DNA of 52,136 nucleotides from Natronomonas sp. CBA1123 (GTDB lineage Archaea > Halobacteriota > Halobacteria > Halobacteriales > Haloarculaceae): positions 1 through 52,136 of the forward strand of contig NZ_WPCC01000023.1 of assembly GCF_009741925.1 (NCBI RefSeq), read 5' to 3'. Position numbers and translations under genes: made by a program. Below the pieces are notes generated by a model. It did no database searches, was not told the origin of the DNA, and was given only the letters and a program-made list of their open reading frames with translations. Shown here one piece after another: positions 29,558 to 37,096 of the stretch; position 1 is the stretch's first letter; each line of letters starts with the position of its first letter.

Positions 29558-29794
29558 TTATCGCTCCACCTCGATAGTAACGATTCCGTTGTTCATAATA
29601 GCACGGGATGCCCCCTCGGGCACTTCGTACTCGTACTGTTCGTCGTCGACGACCACGATAGCCGTCCCGTCGACGACGTCAACACCCCCTTCGACGGGGC
29701 CAAAGTCCGCGACGAGGACCGCGCCGTCGTCGTACTCGTACTGACGAACGATGCCGTCCGCGTCGCCGCGAATCGACTGCGTGTATTCAGTCAT
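29558..29794 (-). CDS. DUF7127 family small Hsp20-like protein
   Basis: A 78-residue protein, all beta by pattern. The segments DGAVLVADFGP, VDVVDGTAIVVVDDEQYEYEVPEG and IMNNGIVTIEVER resemble the ends of an alpha-crystallin domain, with the C-terminal N-x-G-[VI]-[LV] motif of Hsp20 proteins. It forms an operon with cdc48 (3-nt gap). The same gene pairing, a small Hsp20 with cdc48, occurs in the Archaeoglobus heat-shock operon, which supports a chaperone-like role feeding Cdc48. Confidence 0.82.
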   Translation of the reverse strand: MTEYTQSIRGDADGIVRQYEYDDGAVLVADFGPVEGGVDVVDGTAIVVVDDEQYEYEVPEGASRAIMNNGIVTIEVER

Positions 29795-29829
29795 ACTAAC
29801 TCAGAGTTAGTTACCATAGTATTTAAACC
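29795..29829 (-). promoter_or_regulatory. DUF7127-cdc48 promoter with HSR1-like palindromic operator
   Basis: A TATA box (minus strand GGTTTAAATA, 29820-29829) lies about 30 nt before the ATG. Between them, at 29795-29811, is the perfect palindrome ACTAACTC-A-GAGTTAGT, which can also be written ACTAAC-N5-GTTAGT. It abuts the start codon and covers the predicted transcription start, so a bound repressor would block polymerase. The 8-nt gap to the TATA box matches that of the tfb promoter at 881-915. Confidence 0.78.
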
Positions 29830-29972
29830 TTTCTCTAAAAATGAGGGGACGGGGTGGTGTATTGCAGTAACAGTAGAATTGCGGTTCACATCTATCTGGG
29901 GATGGTCCTGTCCCGAGAAAGCGGCGACGAGCGGTCGTCGCGTTTATCGGGTGACGCCGTGAGAACCAACGT

Positions 29973-30734
29973 ATGGAAACCGTCACTCACGACGGCCGGA
30001 CGACAGCCTACCGCGAGACCGGCTTCGGCGACGGGCCGACGGTCTGTTACGTTCACGGCGCCGGCGGCGACCACGGCGTCTGGGTCGAACAGTACGGCGA
30101 CCGCGAGGGGCCACCGGCCGTCGCCGTCGACCTCTCGGGTCACGGCGACAGCGACGACGTGACGACTGCACCGGGCATGGAGACGATAGAAGCCTATGCC
30201 GACGACGTGGTGGCCGTCTGTGAGGCGACCGACGCGTCGGTCCTCTGTGGCAACTCGATGGGCGGCGCCGTCGCGCTGTGGGTCGCCCTCGAAGGTGACC
30301 TCGACCTCGAGGGGCTCGTCCTCGCCGACACCGGCGCGAAACTCGGCGTCGACCCCGGCTTTCTCGAATCGCTCGCCCGGAACTTCGAGGCCGCCGTCGC
30401 CTCGCTGCACGTCCCCGACACCCTGTTTCACGACCCCGACGACGAACTCGTCAAGGTCTCGAAAGCCGGCCTTCTCGAATCGGGACAGGCGGTCACCGTC
30501 CGGGACTTCGAGAGCTGTGACACCTTCGACGTTCGCGACCGCCTCGACGAAATCGACGTACCCGCACTGGCGCTGTGTGGCGAACACGACCCGCTGACGC
30601 CGCCGTCGTTCCACGAGTACCTCGAAGCCGAACTTTCGGACTGCGAGTACGTCGAGATAGCCGACGCCGCACACATGCCGATGCTGGAAAAACCCGAGGC
30701 GTTCAACGAGTCGGTTCGCTCGTTCCTACTCTAA
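29973..30734 (+). CDS. Alpha/beta hydrolase
   Basis: A 253-residue alpha/beta-hydrolase-fold enzyme. The oxyanion-hole motif VHGAGGDHGVW (about residues 28-38), the nucleophile elbow CGNSMGGAV (Ser near 94), the acid in LCGEHDPLTPP (near 208) and the catalytic His in DAAHMPMLEKP (near 231) form a complete triad. The substrate is unknown; similar proteins hydrolyse esters or lactones. A TATA candidate (GTTTATC, 29941-29947) is about 30 nt upstream. Its end overlaps the convergent gins gene by 9 nt. Confidence 0.9.
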   Translation: METVTHDGRTTAYRETGFGDGPTVCYVHGAGGDHGVWVEQYGDREGPPAVAVDLSGHGDSDDVTTAPGMETIEAYADDVVAVCEATDASVLCGNSMGGAVALWVALEGDLDLEGLVLADTGAKLGVDPGFLESLARNFEAAVASLHVPDTLFHDPDDELVKVSKAGLLESGQAVTVRDFESCDTFDVRDRLDEIDVPALALCGEHDPLTPPSFHEYLEAELSDCEYVEIADAAHMPMLEKPEAFNESVRSFLL

Positions 30735-31718
30735 CGGCTTTGCGGCACCGTTGTCGACGAGCGCCTCGGCGGTCCCCTCCGGGAGGGTGACAACGTCTTC
30801 GGAACCGAGGTCGTAATCACGGTTGTCGGTGCCGACCATCTCGCCGACATCCGCCGTGATTCGGACCGTCGTTCGCGGGATGCCTGGGATGTCGGTGCGA
30901 CCCGAGTCATTACTCGAAGACTGTGAGTCATCCGCCCCTGCGGCGTCCTTCGGTCGTCGGTCGCCCTCGGACTCGGATGGACGGGACTCCGAGGAGGTTG
31001 CCGGCGGTTCGGGGTCGGGGTGGACCTCGGTCGTTTGTGACGAATCCGAGACGAGCGGGTCCTCCGAGAGGGACTCGGGGTCGGCCGCCGGTTCGTTTTC
31101 GGCGTCGGTCGAGGGCGCCGTCTCGGCGGCTTCCTCCGGGGCGTCGCTCGGACCGCTCCCCATCAACTCCGCCGCGCTGACGCCGTCGGTGTCGGACGCC
31201 GTCGAGGGGGTCGGTGACGGCTCTTCACCGGTGTCGAGAGAGCCTGAGTCGGCCACCGAACCGCCCCGAGCGGGGTCTGTCGGCGCCGTCTCGGAGGCGT
31301 CGTCGTCTATCGAACACGACACTGAGGGGGCGTCGCCGTCCAACACCGACAGGACGGATTCGCGGTTGTCCTCGATGCGGGCGACGAGGTCGTCGAACAG
31401 TGCCTCCTCCTCGTCGGTAAGGCCGTCGTCGTCGACCGGCATGCCGGCGGCGGCGATGGATGCTTTCTTGACTACCTTGCCGACACGGCGTTCGTAGATG
31501 GCCTCGACAGTTCCCTCGGCAGTTTCGATGTCGTCGGAGAGCCGTCGGACCTCCGACGACGAGAAGGGGTCCTCGGCTTGCTCGACCTTCCGCGCGCGCT
31601 CCTCGGTGAGTTCGTGGATGTACTCGCCGACCTCCCGATAGAACGACGAGCGCAGGTGCTGGAGGTCGCTGGATTGGCGCTCGCGGGCCTGTACCGATTG
31701 GAGTTCGTCGAGATTCAT
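30726..31718 (-). CDS. GINS complex subunit (archaeal Gins51)
   Basis: A 330-residue DNA replication factor of the CMG helicase. The N-terminal A-domain is helical (NLDELQSVQARERQSSDLQHL...FYREVGEYIHELTEERA). A long, acidic, Ser/Pro-rich linker (residues about 130-270) precedes a small C-terminal B-domain (VRITADVGEMVGTDNRDYDL...LPEGTAEALVDNGAAKPLE). The disordered linker is typical of haloarchaeal versions. The start codon overlaps the corrected priS stop (ATGA), so the primase and GINS subunits are translationally coupled, a common archaeal pairing. Confidence 0.88.
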   Translation of the reverse strand: MNLDELQSVQARERQSSDLQHLRSSFYREVGEYIHELTEERARKVEQAEDPFSSSEVRRLSDDIETAEGTVEAIYERRVGKVVKKASIAAAGMPVDDDGLTDEEEALFDDLVARIEDNRESVLSVLDGDAPSVSCSIDDDASETAPTDPARGGSVADSGSLDTGEEPSPTPSTASDTDGVSAAELMGSGPSDAPEEAAETAPSTDAENEPAADPESLSEDPLVSDSSQTTEVHPDPEPPATSSESRPSESEGDRRPKDAAGADDSQSSSNDSGRTDIPGIPRTTVRITADVGEMVGTDNRDYDLGSEDVVTLPEGTAEALVDNGAAKPLE

Positions 31719-32900
31719 TCTGCGGCTTTGGTGGCGTGGCCGCGAGCCATCGCGAACACGCCGACGTACTCTGGCATCGAATGCACTCCCTCCGAGAGCC
31801 TAAAGCTTTCCCCCCCCGAGTCGAATCGTCGTCTCCTCGCGGACGTACACCGAGATGTCGTTCCCGACGAACGTCTCCGGGACGGCGTCGACGAGCGGAT
31901 CGAAGGAATCGAGTTCGTCCCGCGGGATGTGTTGGACTTCGAGGCCGCTCCCGCCGTGGAGGCTGCCCGGCAGGCGGATGAGTCGGTTGATGTCCGTCGT
32001 CACCGGTTCGTCGATTGGTGCGGTCTGCTGTTCGAGTACGCGGGTCAACAGCGTCTCGGCAATCGTCTTGAGCGCGTTGTGAACGTCGATGTTCCCCGCC
32101 TCGATGGCGTCGCGCTGTTTCCGAATCGCTCCGAGCATCGTGGTCGCTTTCCCCTCGCCGATGCGGTCGAAGGCCGTAAGCCGCTCCATCGCCTCGTCGT
32201 CGCTCAGTCCGTCGAGTTCCTCGACGAACGCGTTCAGTTCGGTCTGGAGCCGCCGGCCCCACCCGCCGTCGTTCTGAAGCGTCCGTTTGTCCGCCGGCGT
32301 CTTCCTGCCGGAACTACCGGAGACCTTCTCCGTCTCGATGAGCGCCTCGATGTCGACGCCCTCCCCGAGGACGTAATCGACGATTTCCCGGCGGGCGCTG
32401 CGGCTCAACTCCAAGACGCCGGGGTCGCGGACGTGGACGTGATAGCCGCGGCCCCCGGAGAAGACGACTGTCAGGTCATCGAAGGCGAAGTCCTGTTCCA
32501 GTAAATCCAGCAGTCTGAGCAGCGCTTCCTTACACTCCGCGAGCATCTCGGCGTAGCTGTCGGCTTCGGGGTCGACGCCCGGGAGGTGGTCGGCGTCGAG
32601 GTCGAAGACGAGGTCCGACCCGCGCCAGCCCTTCTTCCCCATGCTGGATGCACCGGGGTCGTCGTACCGGCCGGCCGAGAAGTAGACGTGACGCGGGCGC
32701 TCGCCCGCGAGGAAGTCCCCCAAATCGCCGCCGCCGACCAGGTCCAGATGCGAGTGATGCCGAACCATCGTGGTCCCGCCCGAACTCCACGTGATGTACC
32801 CCCACTCCCGTTCGTTGGCCGCCGGGGGCGGGGAGATGTCGCTCCGACGGTAGTGGTCGCCGAAGCGACCCTTCAGGTACTCACGGGTGCGACCGTCCAT
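31715..32900 (-). CDS. priS: DNA primase small (catalytic) subunit PriS, frameshifted near the 3' end
   Basis: The catalytic subunit of the archaeal/eukaryotic-type primase. Visible features are the conserved REWGYITW segment, the metal-binding FDLDADH (about residues 98-104), the family-typical SGGRGYHVHV and the later GSLHGGSGL. The given frame ends early at RLGGGKL, within the C8 run 31810-31817 (G8 on this strand). With one base fewer, the frame continues RLGGESFRLSEGVHSMPEYV to GHATKAAE and stops at 31715, overlapping the gins ATG. That tail is typical for haloarchaeal PriS. The gene is essential, so the extra base is almost surely an error. Corrected length is about 394 residues. Confidence 0.9.
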
Positions 32901-32940
32901 GGCGTCGGCTTCGAGAGAGGTGCGAAAAAGCGTTGCCCTC

Positions 32941-33430
32941 TCAACCGCCGCGGACGAACTTGGATATCTTCGAGGCGAGGCCGCCCTCCCCGAGTCGCAG
33001 GTAGTAGGCGTCGCCGTGGTCCTCGTAGTAGTTGTCGACCCGCCGTTGAATCTCGAAGCCGAGCCGTTCGTAGAAGTCCAACGCGGCGTCGTTGGACGCC
33101 CGAGCGTGACACGTCACGGAGTTGTGGTCCTCGGCGACAGCGGCGACGAGGCGGCGGCCGAACCCCCCTGCGTCGGTGTTCCGGGTCGACGGCGAGAAAG
33201 AGGATGTAGCCGTCGCGTCGGGTGGCAGCGAATCCGAGGAGGTCGTCACCGTCGTAGGCGGGTTCGACGAGCGCGTACACACGCGAGCGCTTGTAGGCGT
33301 CGGTGAAAAAGCCCCGTCGCTGTTTGAGGACGCCCTCGGCGCGGCGGATGCTCTCTTTCAGTTCCCACGCCTCCTCGACGAACGCGTCGTCACCCGTCCC
33401 GAACACCCGAATATCGACGGTGACACTCAC
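32941..33430 (-). CDS. GNAT family N-acetyltransferase, frameshifted in a C6 run
   Basis: A GNAT acetyltransferase of about 163 residues after correction. The first half (VTVDIRVFGTGDDAFVEEAW...LLGFAATRRDGYILFLAVDP) and the second (RRLVAAVAEDHNSVTCHARA...ALDFYERLGFEI) lie in different frames, meeting at C6 33163-33168. Removing one base restores the acetyl-CoA-binding motif HRRRGFGRRL. The GTG start at 33430 is preferred because the TATA-like GTTATATTC at about 33449-33457 is 20-27 nt upstream. The substrate is unknown. Confidence 0.78.
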
Positions 33431-33548
33431 TGACACAACGTAGGAACGGGTCGAATATAACTCCACCGCCACCGCTCGGCCGCTCCGGGTTCAAGCAGCG
33501 GCGTTCTATGCCATAAGGCTTTCAATGTGTCAACGATTTCCTTCTCCA

Positions 33549-34460
33549 ATGCCTTCCGCGCCGGGCGACATCGAGGCCGCCGAAGAGCTCATCTCCGAGC
33601 GGTCCAACCCCAAAGACGTCCTCCGGAAGTCGTTCATCAAGGGACTGGCCATCCTCCTGCCGCTTCTCGTCACGCTGTTCGTTCTCTCGTTCGTGTTGGG
33701 GTTCGTCTTTCAACAACTGAACCCGGTCGCCACCGCCGTCGTCCAGGTGACGCCGTTTCAGAGCGAAATCGTCGTCGCGGCGTCGACGGTCGTCCTCTTT
33801 CTGTTGCTCGTCGTGGGCGTCGGCTCCGTCGCGGAGTACGGCACCGAAAACGACCGGCTCAGCGACCAGTTCAACGAGTTCATGGCTTCGATTCCCGGTC
33901 TCGGCTCCGTCTACACCAGTTTCAACGAGATGAGCGAACTCCTCCTCGATTCCGACACCGACAGTTTCCAGGACGTGAAACTGGTGGAGTACCCGGGGAA
34001 GGACTCCTATGTCGTCGCGTTCAAGACGGCCGAAACGCCGGAAGTCGTCGCCGAGGACACCGGCAACGAGGAGATGATTACGCTGTTCATGCCGATGGCG
34101 CCGAACCCCGTCATGGGCGGGTTCGTCATCCACGTCTCCACCGACCGCGTCGTCGACGTCGACCTCACTGTCGAACAGGGCATCCGCTCTATCGTCACCA
34201 GTGGCGTCGCCTTCGGCGAGGGCGACGGCGGACCGAGCGGTCTCAGCGAACAGCAGTTGCGCCAGCTCAACGCCGCCGACACCGACGGTGAGTCGCCGCT
34301 GGTCGACGACAGTAAAAGCGGCGAGGAACTACCGGAGACCGAAGAGATGACCGACACCGAATCCCGTGCCGCCGACATCGATGCGGAGGACATCGACGAC
34401 CCGGTTCCCTCGACCGATATCGACGCCGACGGTGACGCCGACCCCGGCGACGACCGATGA
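33549..34460 (+). CDS. DUF502 family membrane protein
   Basis: A 303-residue protein. Two transmembrane helices lie near the N-terminus (residues about 33-58 and 72-95). The cytosolic DUF502 domain follows, with IPGLGSVYTSFNEM, KLVEYPGKDSYVVAFKT and FMPMAPNPVMGGFVIHV. The last 80 or so residues form an acidic, Asp/Ser/Thr-rich disordered tail, common in haloarchaea. Function is unknown. ATG 33549 fits the TATA-like CATAAGGC at about 33511-33518; the ATG at 33525 is too close. The stop overlaps the archease start by 4 nt (ATGA). Confidence 0.87.
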   Translation: MPSAPGDIEAAEELISERSNPKDVLRKSFIKGLAILLPLLVTLFVLSFVLGFVFQQLNPVATAVVQVTPFQSEIVVAASTVVLFLLLVVGVGSVAEYGTENDRLSDQFNEFMASIPGLGSVYTSFNEMSELLLDSDTDSFQDVKLVEYPGKDSYVVAFKTAETPEVVAEDTGNEEMITLFMPMAPNPVMGGFVIHVSTDRVVDVDLTVEQGIRSIVTSGVAFGEGDGGPSGLSEQQLRQLNAADTDGESPLVDDSKSGEELPETEEMTDTESRAADIDAEDIDDPVPSTDIDADGDADPGDDR

Positions 34461-34867
34461 GCTACGAACTCCGTGAACACACCGCCGACGTAGCCGTCGA
34501 AGCCACCGGCGAAGACATCGACGAGGTGTTCGTGTACGTTGCAGAGGGACTGTCCGCCGCTCACTGTGAATCCATTCCGGAGGGCGTCGGCGAACGGTTC
34601 CCCGTGGTCGCCCACGCCGAGTCGAAGGACGCCCTCCTCTTCGAGTATCTCGACGAACTCATCTACCAGCGCGACGTTCGCTCGGTGCTCCCGGCCGGCC
34701 ACGAGGCCCGCGTCCACTGGAACGGCGAGTGGGTCCTAGAGGGCTCCGCCCGAGGCGTTCCCTTCGACGCAGTCGAGGCCCGGGAAATCAAAGCCGTCAC
34801 CTACTCCGAGATGGAACTCGAGGAAACCGACGAGGGCTGGCGGGCCTACGTCGTCTTCGACGTATGA
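34457..34867 (+). CDS. Archease
   Basis: A 136-residue archease, the activator of RtcB, the ligase that joins tRNA exons after intron removal. The conserved HTADVAVEATGEDIDEVF opening is present, along with SKDALLFEYLDELIYQRD and VTYSEMELEE. The N-terminal acidic metal ligand reads Glu in REHTAD, where many homologues have Asp. It is coupled to DUF502 by ATGA. An intron-containing tRNA-Glu gene starts 101 nt downstream on the same strand, a fitting neighbour for a tRNA-splicing factor. Confidence 0.9.
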   Translation: MSYELREHTADVAVEATGEDIDEVFVYVAEGLSAAHCESIPEGVGERFPVVAHAESKDALLFEYLDELIYQRDVRSVLPAGHEARVHWNGEWVLEGSARGVPFDAVEAREIKAVTYSEMELEETDEGWRAYVVFDV

Positions 34868-34933
34868 CGCTACGGGAGGAACCGCCAGAACGCACCGTGG
34901 TGACCTTTCACAGAACCCACCGCAAAGAGCAGG

Positions 34934-34940
34934 ATTTATA
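34934..34940 (+). promoter_or_regulatory. TATA box of the tRNA-Glu gene
   Basis: ATTTATA is centred about 32 nt before the 5' end of the tRNA at 34969, the expected position for an archaeal tRNA promoter. Confidence 0.6.
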
Positions 34941-34968
34941 CAACGGCGTCACCCAGAGTCGGGTACGC

Positions 34969-35077
34969 GCTCGCTTGGTGTAGCCCGGCCAATCATATCG
35001 GCCTTTCGGCCTCGGGGAGGGTTCCCCCTCCCGAGGGAGGACAGCCGATGACAGGGGTTCAAATCCCCTAGCGAGCA
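34969..35077 (+). tRNA. tRNA-Glu (UUC) with a 34-nt intron at 37/38
   Basis: The acceptor stem GCTCGCT (34969-34975) pairs with AGCGAGC (35070-35076), with discriminator A35077 and no encoded CCA. The D-arm (TGGTGTAGCCCGGCCAATCATA) is typical of haloarchaeal tRNA-Glu. The anticodon stem is TCGGC (34998-35002)/GCCGA (35044-35048). The T-arm is AGGGG-TTCAAAT-CCCCT (35053-35069). The anticodon is TTC (35005-35007). The intron is 35009-35042. The exons fold into a bulge-helix-bulge: bulge CGG (35007-35009), a 4-bp helix CTTT/GAGG, and bulge ACA (35041-35043). Cutting after the second base of each bulge gives the 7-nt loop CUUUCGA. Mature length is 75 nt. Confidence 0.88.
35009..35042 (+). other. 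tRNA-Glu intron (bulge-helix-bulge type)
   Basis: A 34-nt intron between nucleotides 37 and 38. Inside it, CCTCGGG-G-AGGG pairs with CCCTCCCGAGG, leaving one unpaired G in a G4 run (35013-35016). Because this sequence over-calls homopolymers, the true run may be G3, which would make the helix perfect and the intron 33 nt. Confidence 0.75.
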
Positions 35078-35091
35078 TCCTGCTGCCGTCG

Positions 35092-35763
35092 TTACGTCCG
35101 TTCGAACAGCCGTACCAGTGGGTGTCGACTCCCGTAGGTCGTCACCGACCACTCGCGTTCTTCCAGTTCCTCACGAATCGCTTCCCGATGTGAGTCCCCG
35201 CAGAGGACGGCCACCCGCTCGTAGGCCTGCTGGTCCGCGACGGCGGTGATTCGGTCGGCCATATGCGAGGCGCGACCGCCGCTAGCGACTGCGACGAGAA
35301 CCACCGAGAACGTGGCGTAGAGGTACGGAACCGAGAGCGCGAAGACGACGAGGACGAGGCGGTTGACGCCGGCAACAATCGCGAGAGCGAGCGCGGCGAC
35401 GAGCCAGCCTCCGAGGAGATATTTCCCCCAGCGGGGAACCATCTCGTAGACGGCCGCGGTGTCGGCGTCGATGCGGTCGTGGTAGTCGACGCCTGCCGCC
35501 TCGACGGCCGCCCGCAGCGACGTTTCCCCGGCAATCCGGGCCCGCGCTCGGGCGACGACCGCCTGTACCCACATCAGCGTCACGTACCCCATGAGGAAGA
35601 CGGCGTAGCCGACGGTCAGCTCCCGAACGACGAGCGTCGGTGAACGCCCTTCGACCAACACCGCGTCGTACTCCTCGAGGCCGCGCTCCAAGAGGGCGCG
35701 CTTGTCGCTCTCGGCGGCGTGGACTTCTCCCTGTACCGTCGCTTCCCGCTGTGACACGGGCAC
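35092..35763 (-). CDS. TraB/GumN-like membrane protein
   Basis: A 223-residue protein of uncertain family. The start (QGEVHAAESDKRALLERGLEEYDAVLVEGRSP) resembles the TraB/PrgY pattern of G-[TE]-x-H...S followed by D-x-V-x-[VL]-E. Hydrophobic segments lie at about residues 50-70, 116-137 and 140-158. The C-terminal VLCGDSHREAIREEL resembles the closing G-x-x-H motif of that family. TraB-like proteins are membrane-linked putative proteases. The assignment is by motif only. Confidence 0.6.
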   Translation of the reverse strand: MPVSQREATVQGEVHAAESDKRALLERGLEEYDAVLVEGRSPTLVVRELTVGYAVFLMGYVTLMWVQAVVARARARIAGETSLRAAVEAAGVDYHDRIDADTAAVYEMVPRWGKYLLGGWLVAALALAIVAGVNRLVLVVFALSVPYLYATFSVVLVAVASGGRASHMADRITAVADQQAYERVAVLCGDSHREAIREELEEREWSVTTYGSRHPLVRLFERT

Positions 35764-35797
35764 CTCTACGGACTCCGGTGGCTAAAAACTCGCGCCG

Positions 35798-36397
35798 CTA
35801 TGCAGCGATGACGGTCTCGCCGGCGCGGACCCGTTGGCCCTTCGAGACGCGGACGTCTTCGAGGTCGTACGCAGAGGACAGCAACACGTCTGCTCGCGAC
35901 CCGAAGGAGATGTGGCCGACCTTCTCGCCGCGTTCGAGGCGCTCGCCGCCGTCGACGTAGGGGTGGATGCGCCGGGCGACGGCACCCGCGATGAGCGACA
36001 GTTCGTACTCCGCACAGACGATGTCGACGCGCTCGTTGCGGTCGGACTCCTTCGAAAACGCCGGCAAGTGCTTGCCCGGGGTGTGGGTGACCGATTCGAC
36101 GGTTCCGGGCGCGGGGGCGCGGTTGACGTGGACGTCCGTGACGTTCATGAACACGGCGACGCGAACGCGGTCGCCCTCCTCGCGGACGACGGAGACGCGG
36201 CCGTCGGCTGGCGCGACGATTCCCGACGGCGGCGGCGACCGCTCGGGGTCCCGGTGGAACCACAGTGCGCCGAGACCGGCGAGCAGACAGACGACACCGA
36301 CGGGAAAGGCGAGTATCGACAGGGGAACCGAGAGCGCCAGCGGGACGGCAGCGTAGCGCCACCCGCCGGGGGCGATGTCGGGAAGCGAGGGGAACAC
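35798..36397 (-). CDS. asd: Archaetidylserine decarboxylase (protein-sorting-system type)
   Basis: A protein of about 199 residues of the phosphatidylserine decarboxylase superfamily that converts archaetidylserine to archaetidylethanolamine. After two N-terminal membrane segments come WFHRDPERSPPPSGIVAPADGRVSVV, FMNVTDVHVNRAPAPGTV and the C-terminal VGHISFGSRADVLL. FGSR is where the autocatalytic pyruvoyl Ser would form. In haloarchaea this enzyme makes the lipid used when archaeosortase A anchors PGF-CTERM proteins, such as the one at 1110-3479. The start is uncertain: GTG 36397 gives the usual length but touches a TATA-like run at 36398-36406, and a GTG at 36463 is also in frame. Confidence 0.82.
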   Translation of the reverse strand: MFPSLPDIAPGGWRYAAVPLALSVPLSILAFPVGVVCLLAGLGALWFHRDPERSPPPSGIVAPADGRVSVVREEGDRVRVAVFMNVTDVHVNRAPAPGTVESVTHTPGKHLPAFSKESDRNERVDIVCAEYELSLIAGAVARRIHPYVDGGERLERGEKVGHISFGSRADVLLSSAYDLEDVRVSKGQRVRAGETVIAA

Positions 36398-36461
36398 AAA
36401 TAAAACGGTACGCGCGAGGGGTCTTGGCCGTTTTGTTACCCGATATCGAACCCGTGCTATC

Positions 36462-36519
36462 ACGTATTACTACGTATTTATCCCCTCAGCGCGCCATAAT
36501 GCAGGTCGAATAGAGGTGA
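36462..36519 (+). promoter_or_regulatory. hsp20 promoter, inverted repeat and ribosome-binding site
   Basis: An inverted repeat ACGTA-N4-TACGT (36462-36475) abuts the TATA element TATTTA (36475-36480). The predicted start site is near 36505. A Shine-Dalgarno sequence GAGGTGA (36513-36519) lies 8 nt before the ATG at 36528. The transcript thus has a leader with a ribosome-binding site, unlike most genes here. No CTAAC-N5-GTTAG site is present. Confidence 0.6.
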
Positions 36520-36527
36520 AATTCAAC

Positions 36528-36923
36528 ATGCGATTAACTCCGTTCGACGAAATGGACCGCCTGCTGGAAGGAATGCGACGCTCGATGATGGGCGAAGGCA
36601 GTTGGTACGACTTCGGCCGCGACATCACCGTGCGCCTGGACACCGACTCCGAGGGGTACGTCCTCCACGCGGACCTGCCGGGGTTCGAGAAGGAGGAAAT
36701 CGACCTCCGATACGACGACGGGCGGCTCACCATCCGCGCCGTCCACGAGATGAGCGACGACTACGAAACGAGCAGCCGCCGCGTCCACGAGACTGTCCGC
36801 ATCCCCGGTGAACTCATCGTCGAGGACATCGAAGCCCACTACCACAACGGCGTCCTCGAAGTCCACCTGCCCACCGAATCCGATGTCGAGTCGGAGAGCG
36901 GCCACCGCATCGATATCGACTGA
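36528..36923 (+). CDS. Hsp20/alpha-crystallin small heat-shock protein
   Basis: A 131-residue small heat-shock protein. The alpha-crystallin domain spans residues about 30-125: VRLDTDSEGYVLHADLPGFEKEEIDLRYDDGRLTIRA through RRVHETVRIPGELIVEDIEAHYHNGVLEVHLPT. The HNGVLEVHLP motif is diagnostic. Such proteins hold unfolded proteins as ATP-independent chaperones. No C-terminal I-x-I anchor is obvious (the end is HRIDID, with I-D-I). The ATG at 36528 has a Shine-Dalgarno 8 nt upstream; longer in-frame readings run through the promoter. Confidence 0.92.
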   Translation: MRLTPFDEMDRLLEGMRRSMMGEGSWYDFGRDITVRLDTDSEGYVLHADLPGFEKEEIDLRYDDGRLTIRAVHEMSDDYETSSRRVHETVRIPGELIVEDIEAHYHNGVLEVHLPTESDVESESGHRIDID

Positions 36924-37096
36924 CTTCTCCGGCTTCCGATACGATAATCCGAAACTTCATTTCCGTTCTCTTCCGTTTCATCCCCGCTTTCCGTGAAATT
37001 CCCGCCTGATGGCTGAATGAATCTGTTCGACAGTAGACACTCGAAGCGAAGCGCCCCCATTAATATGGATGGCTCGTTACTCAACAATCACCTAAG

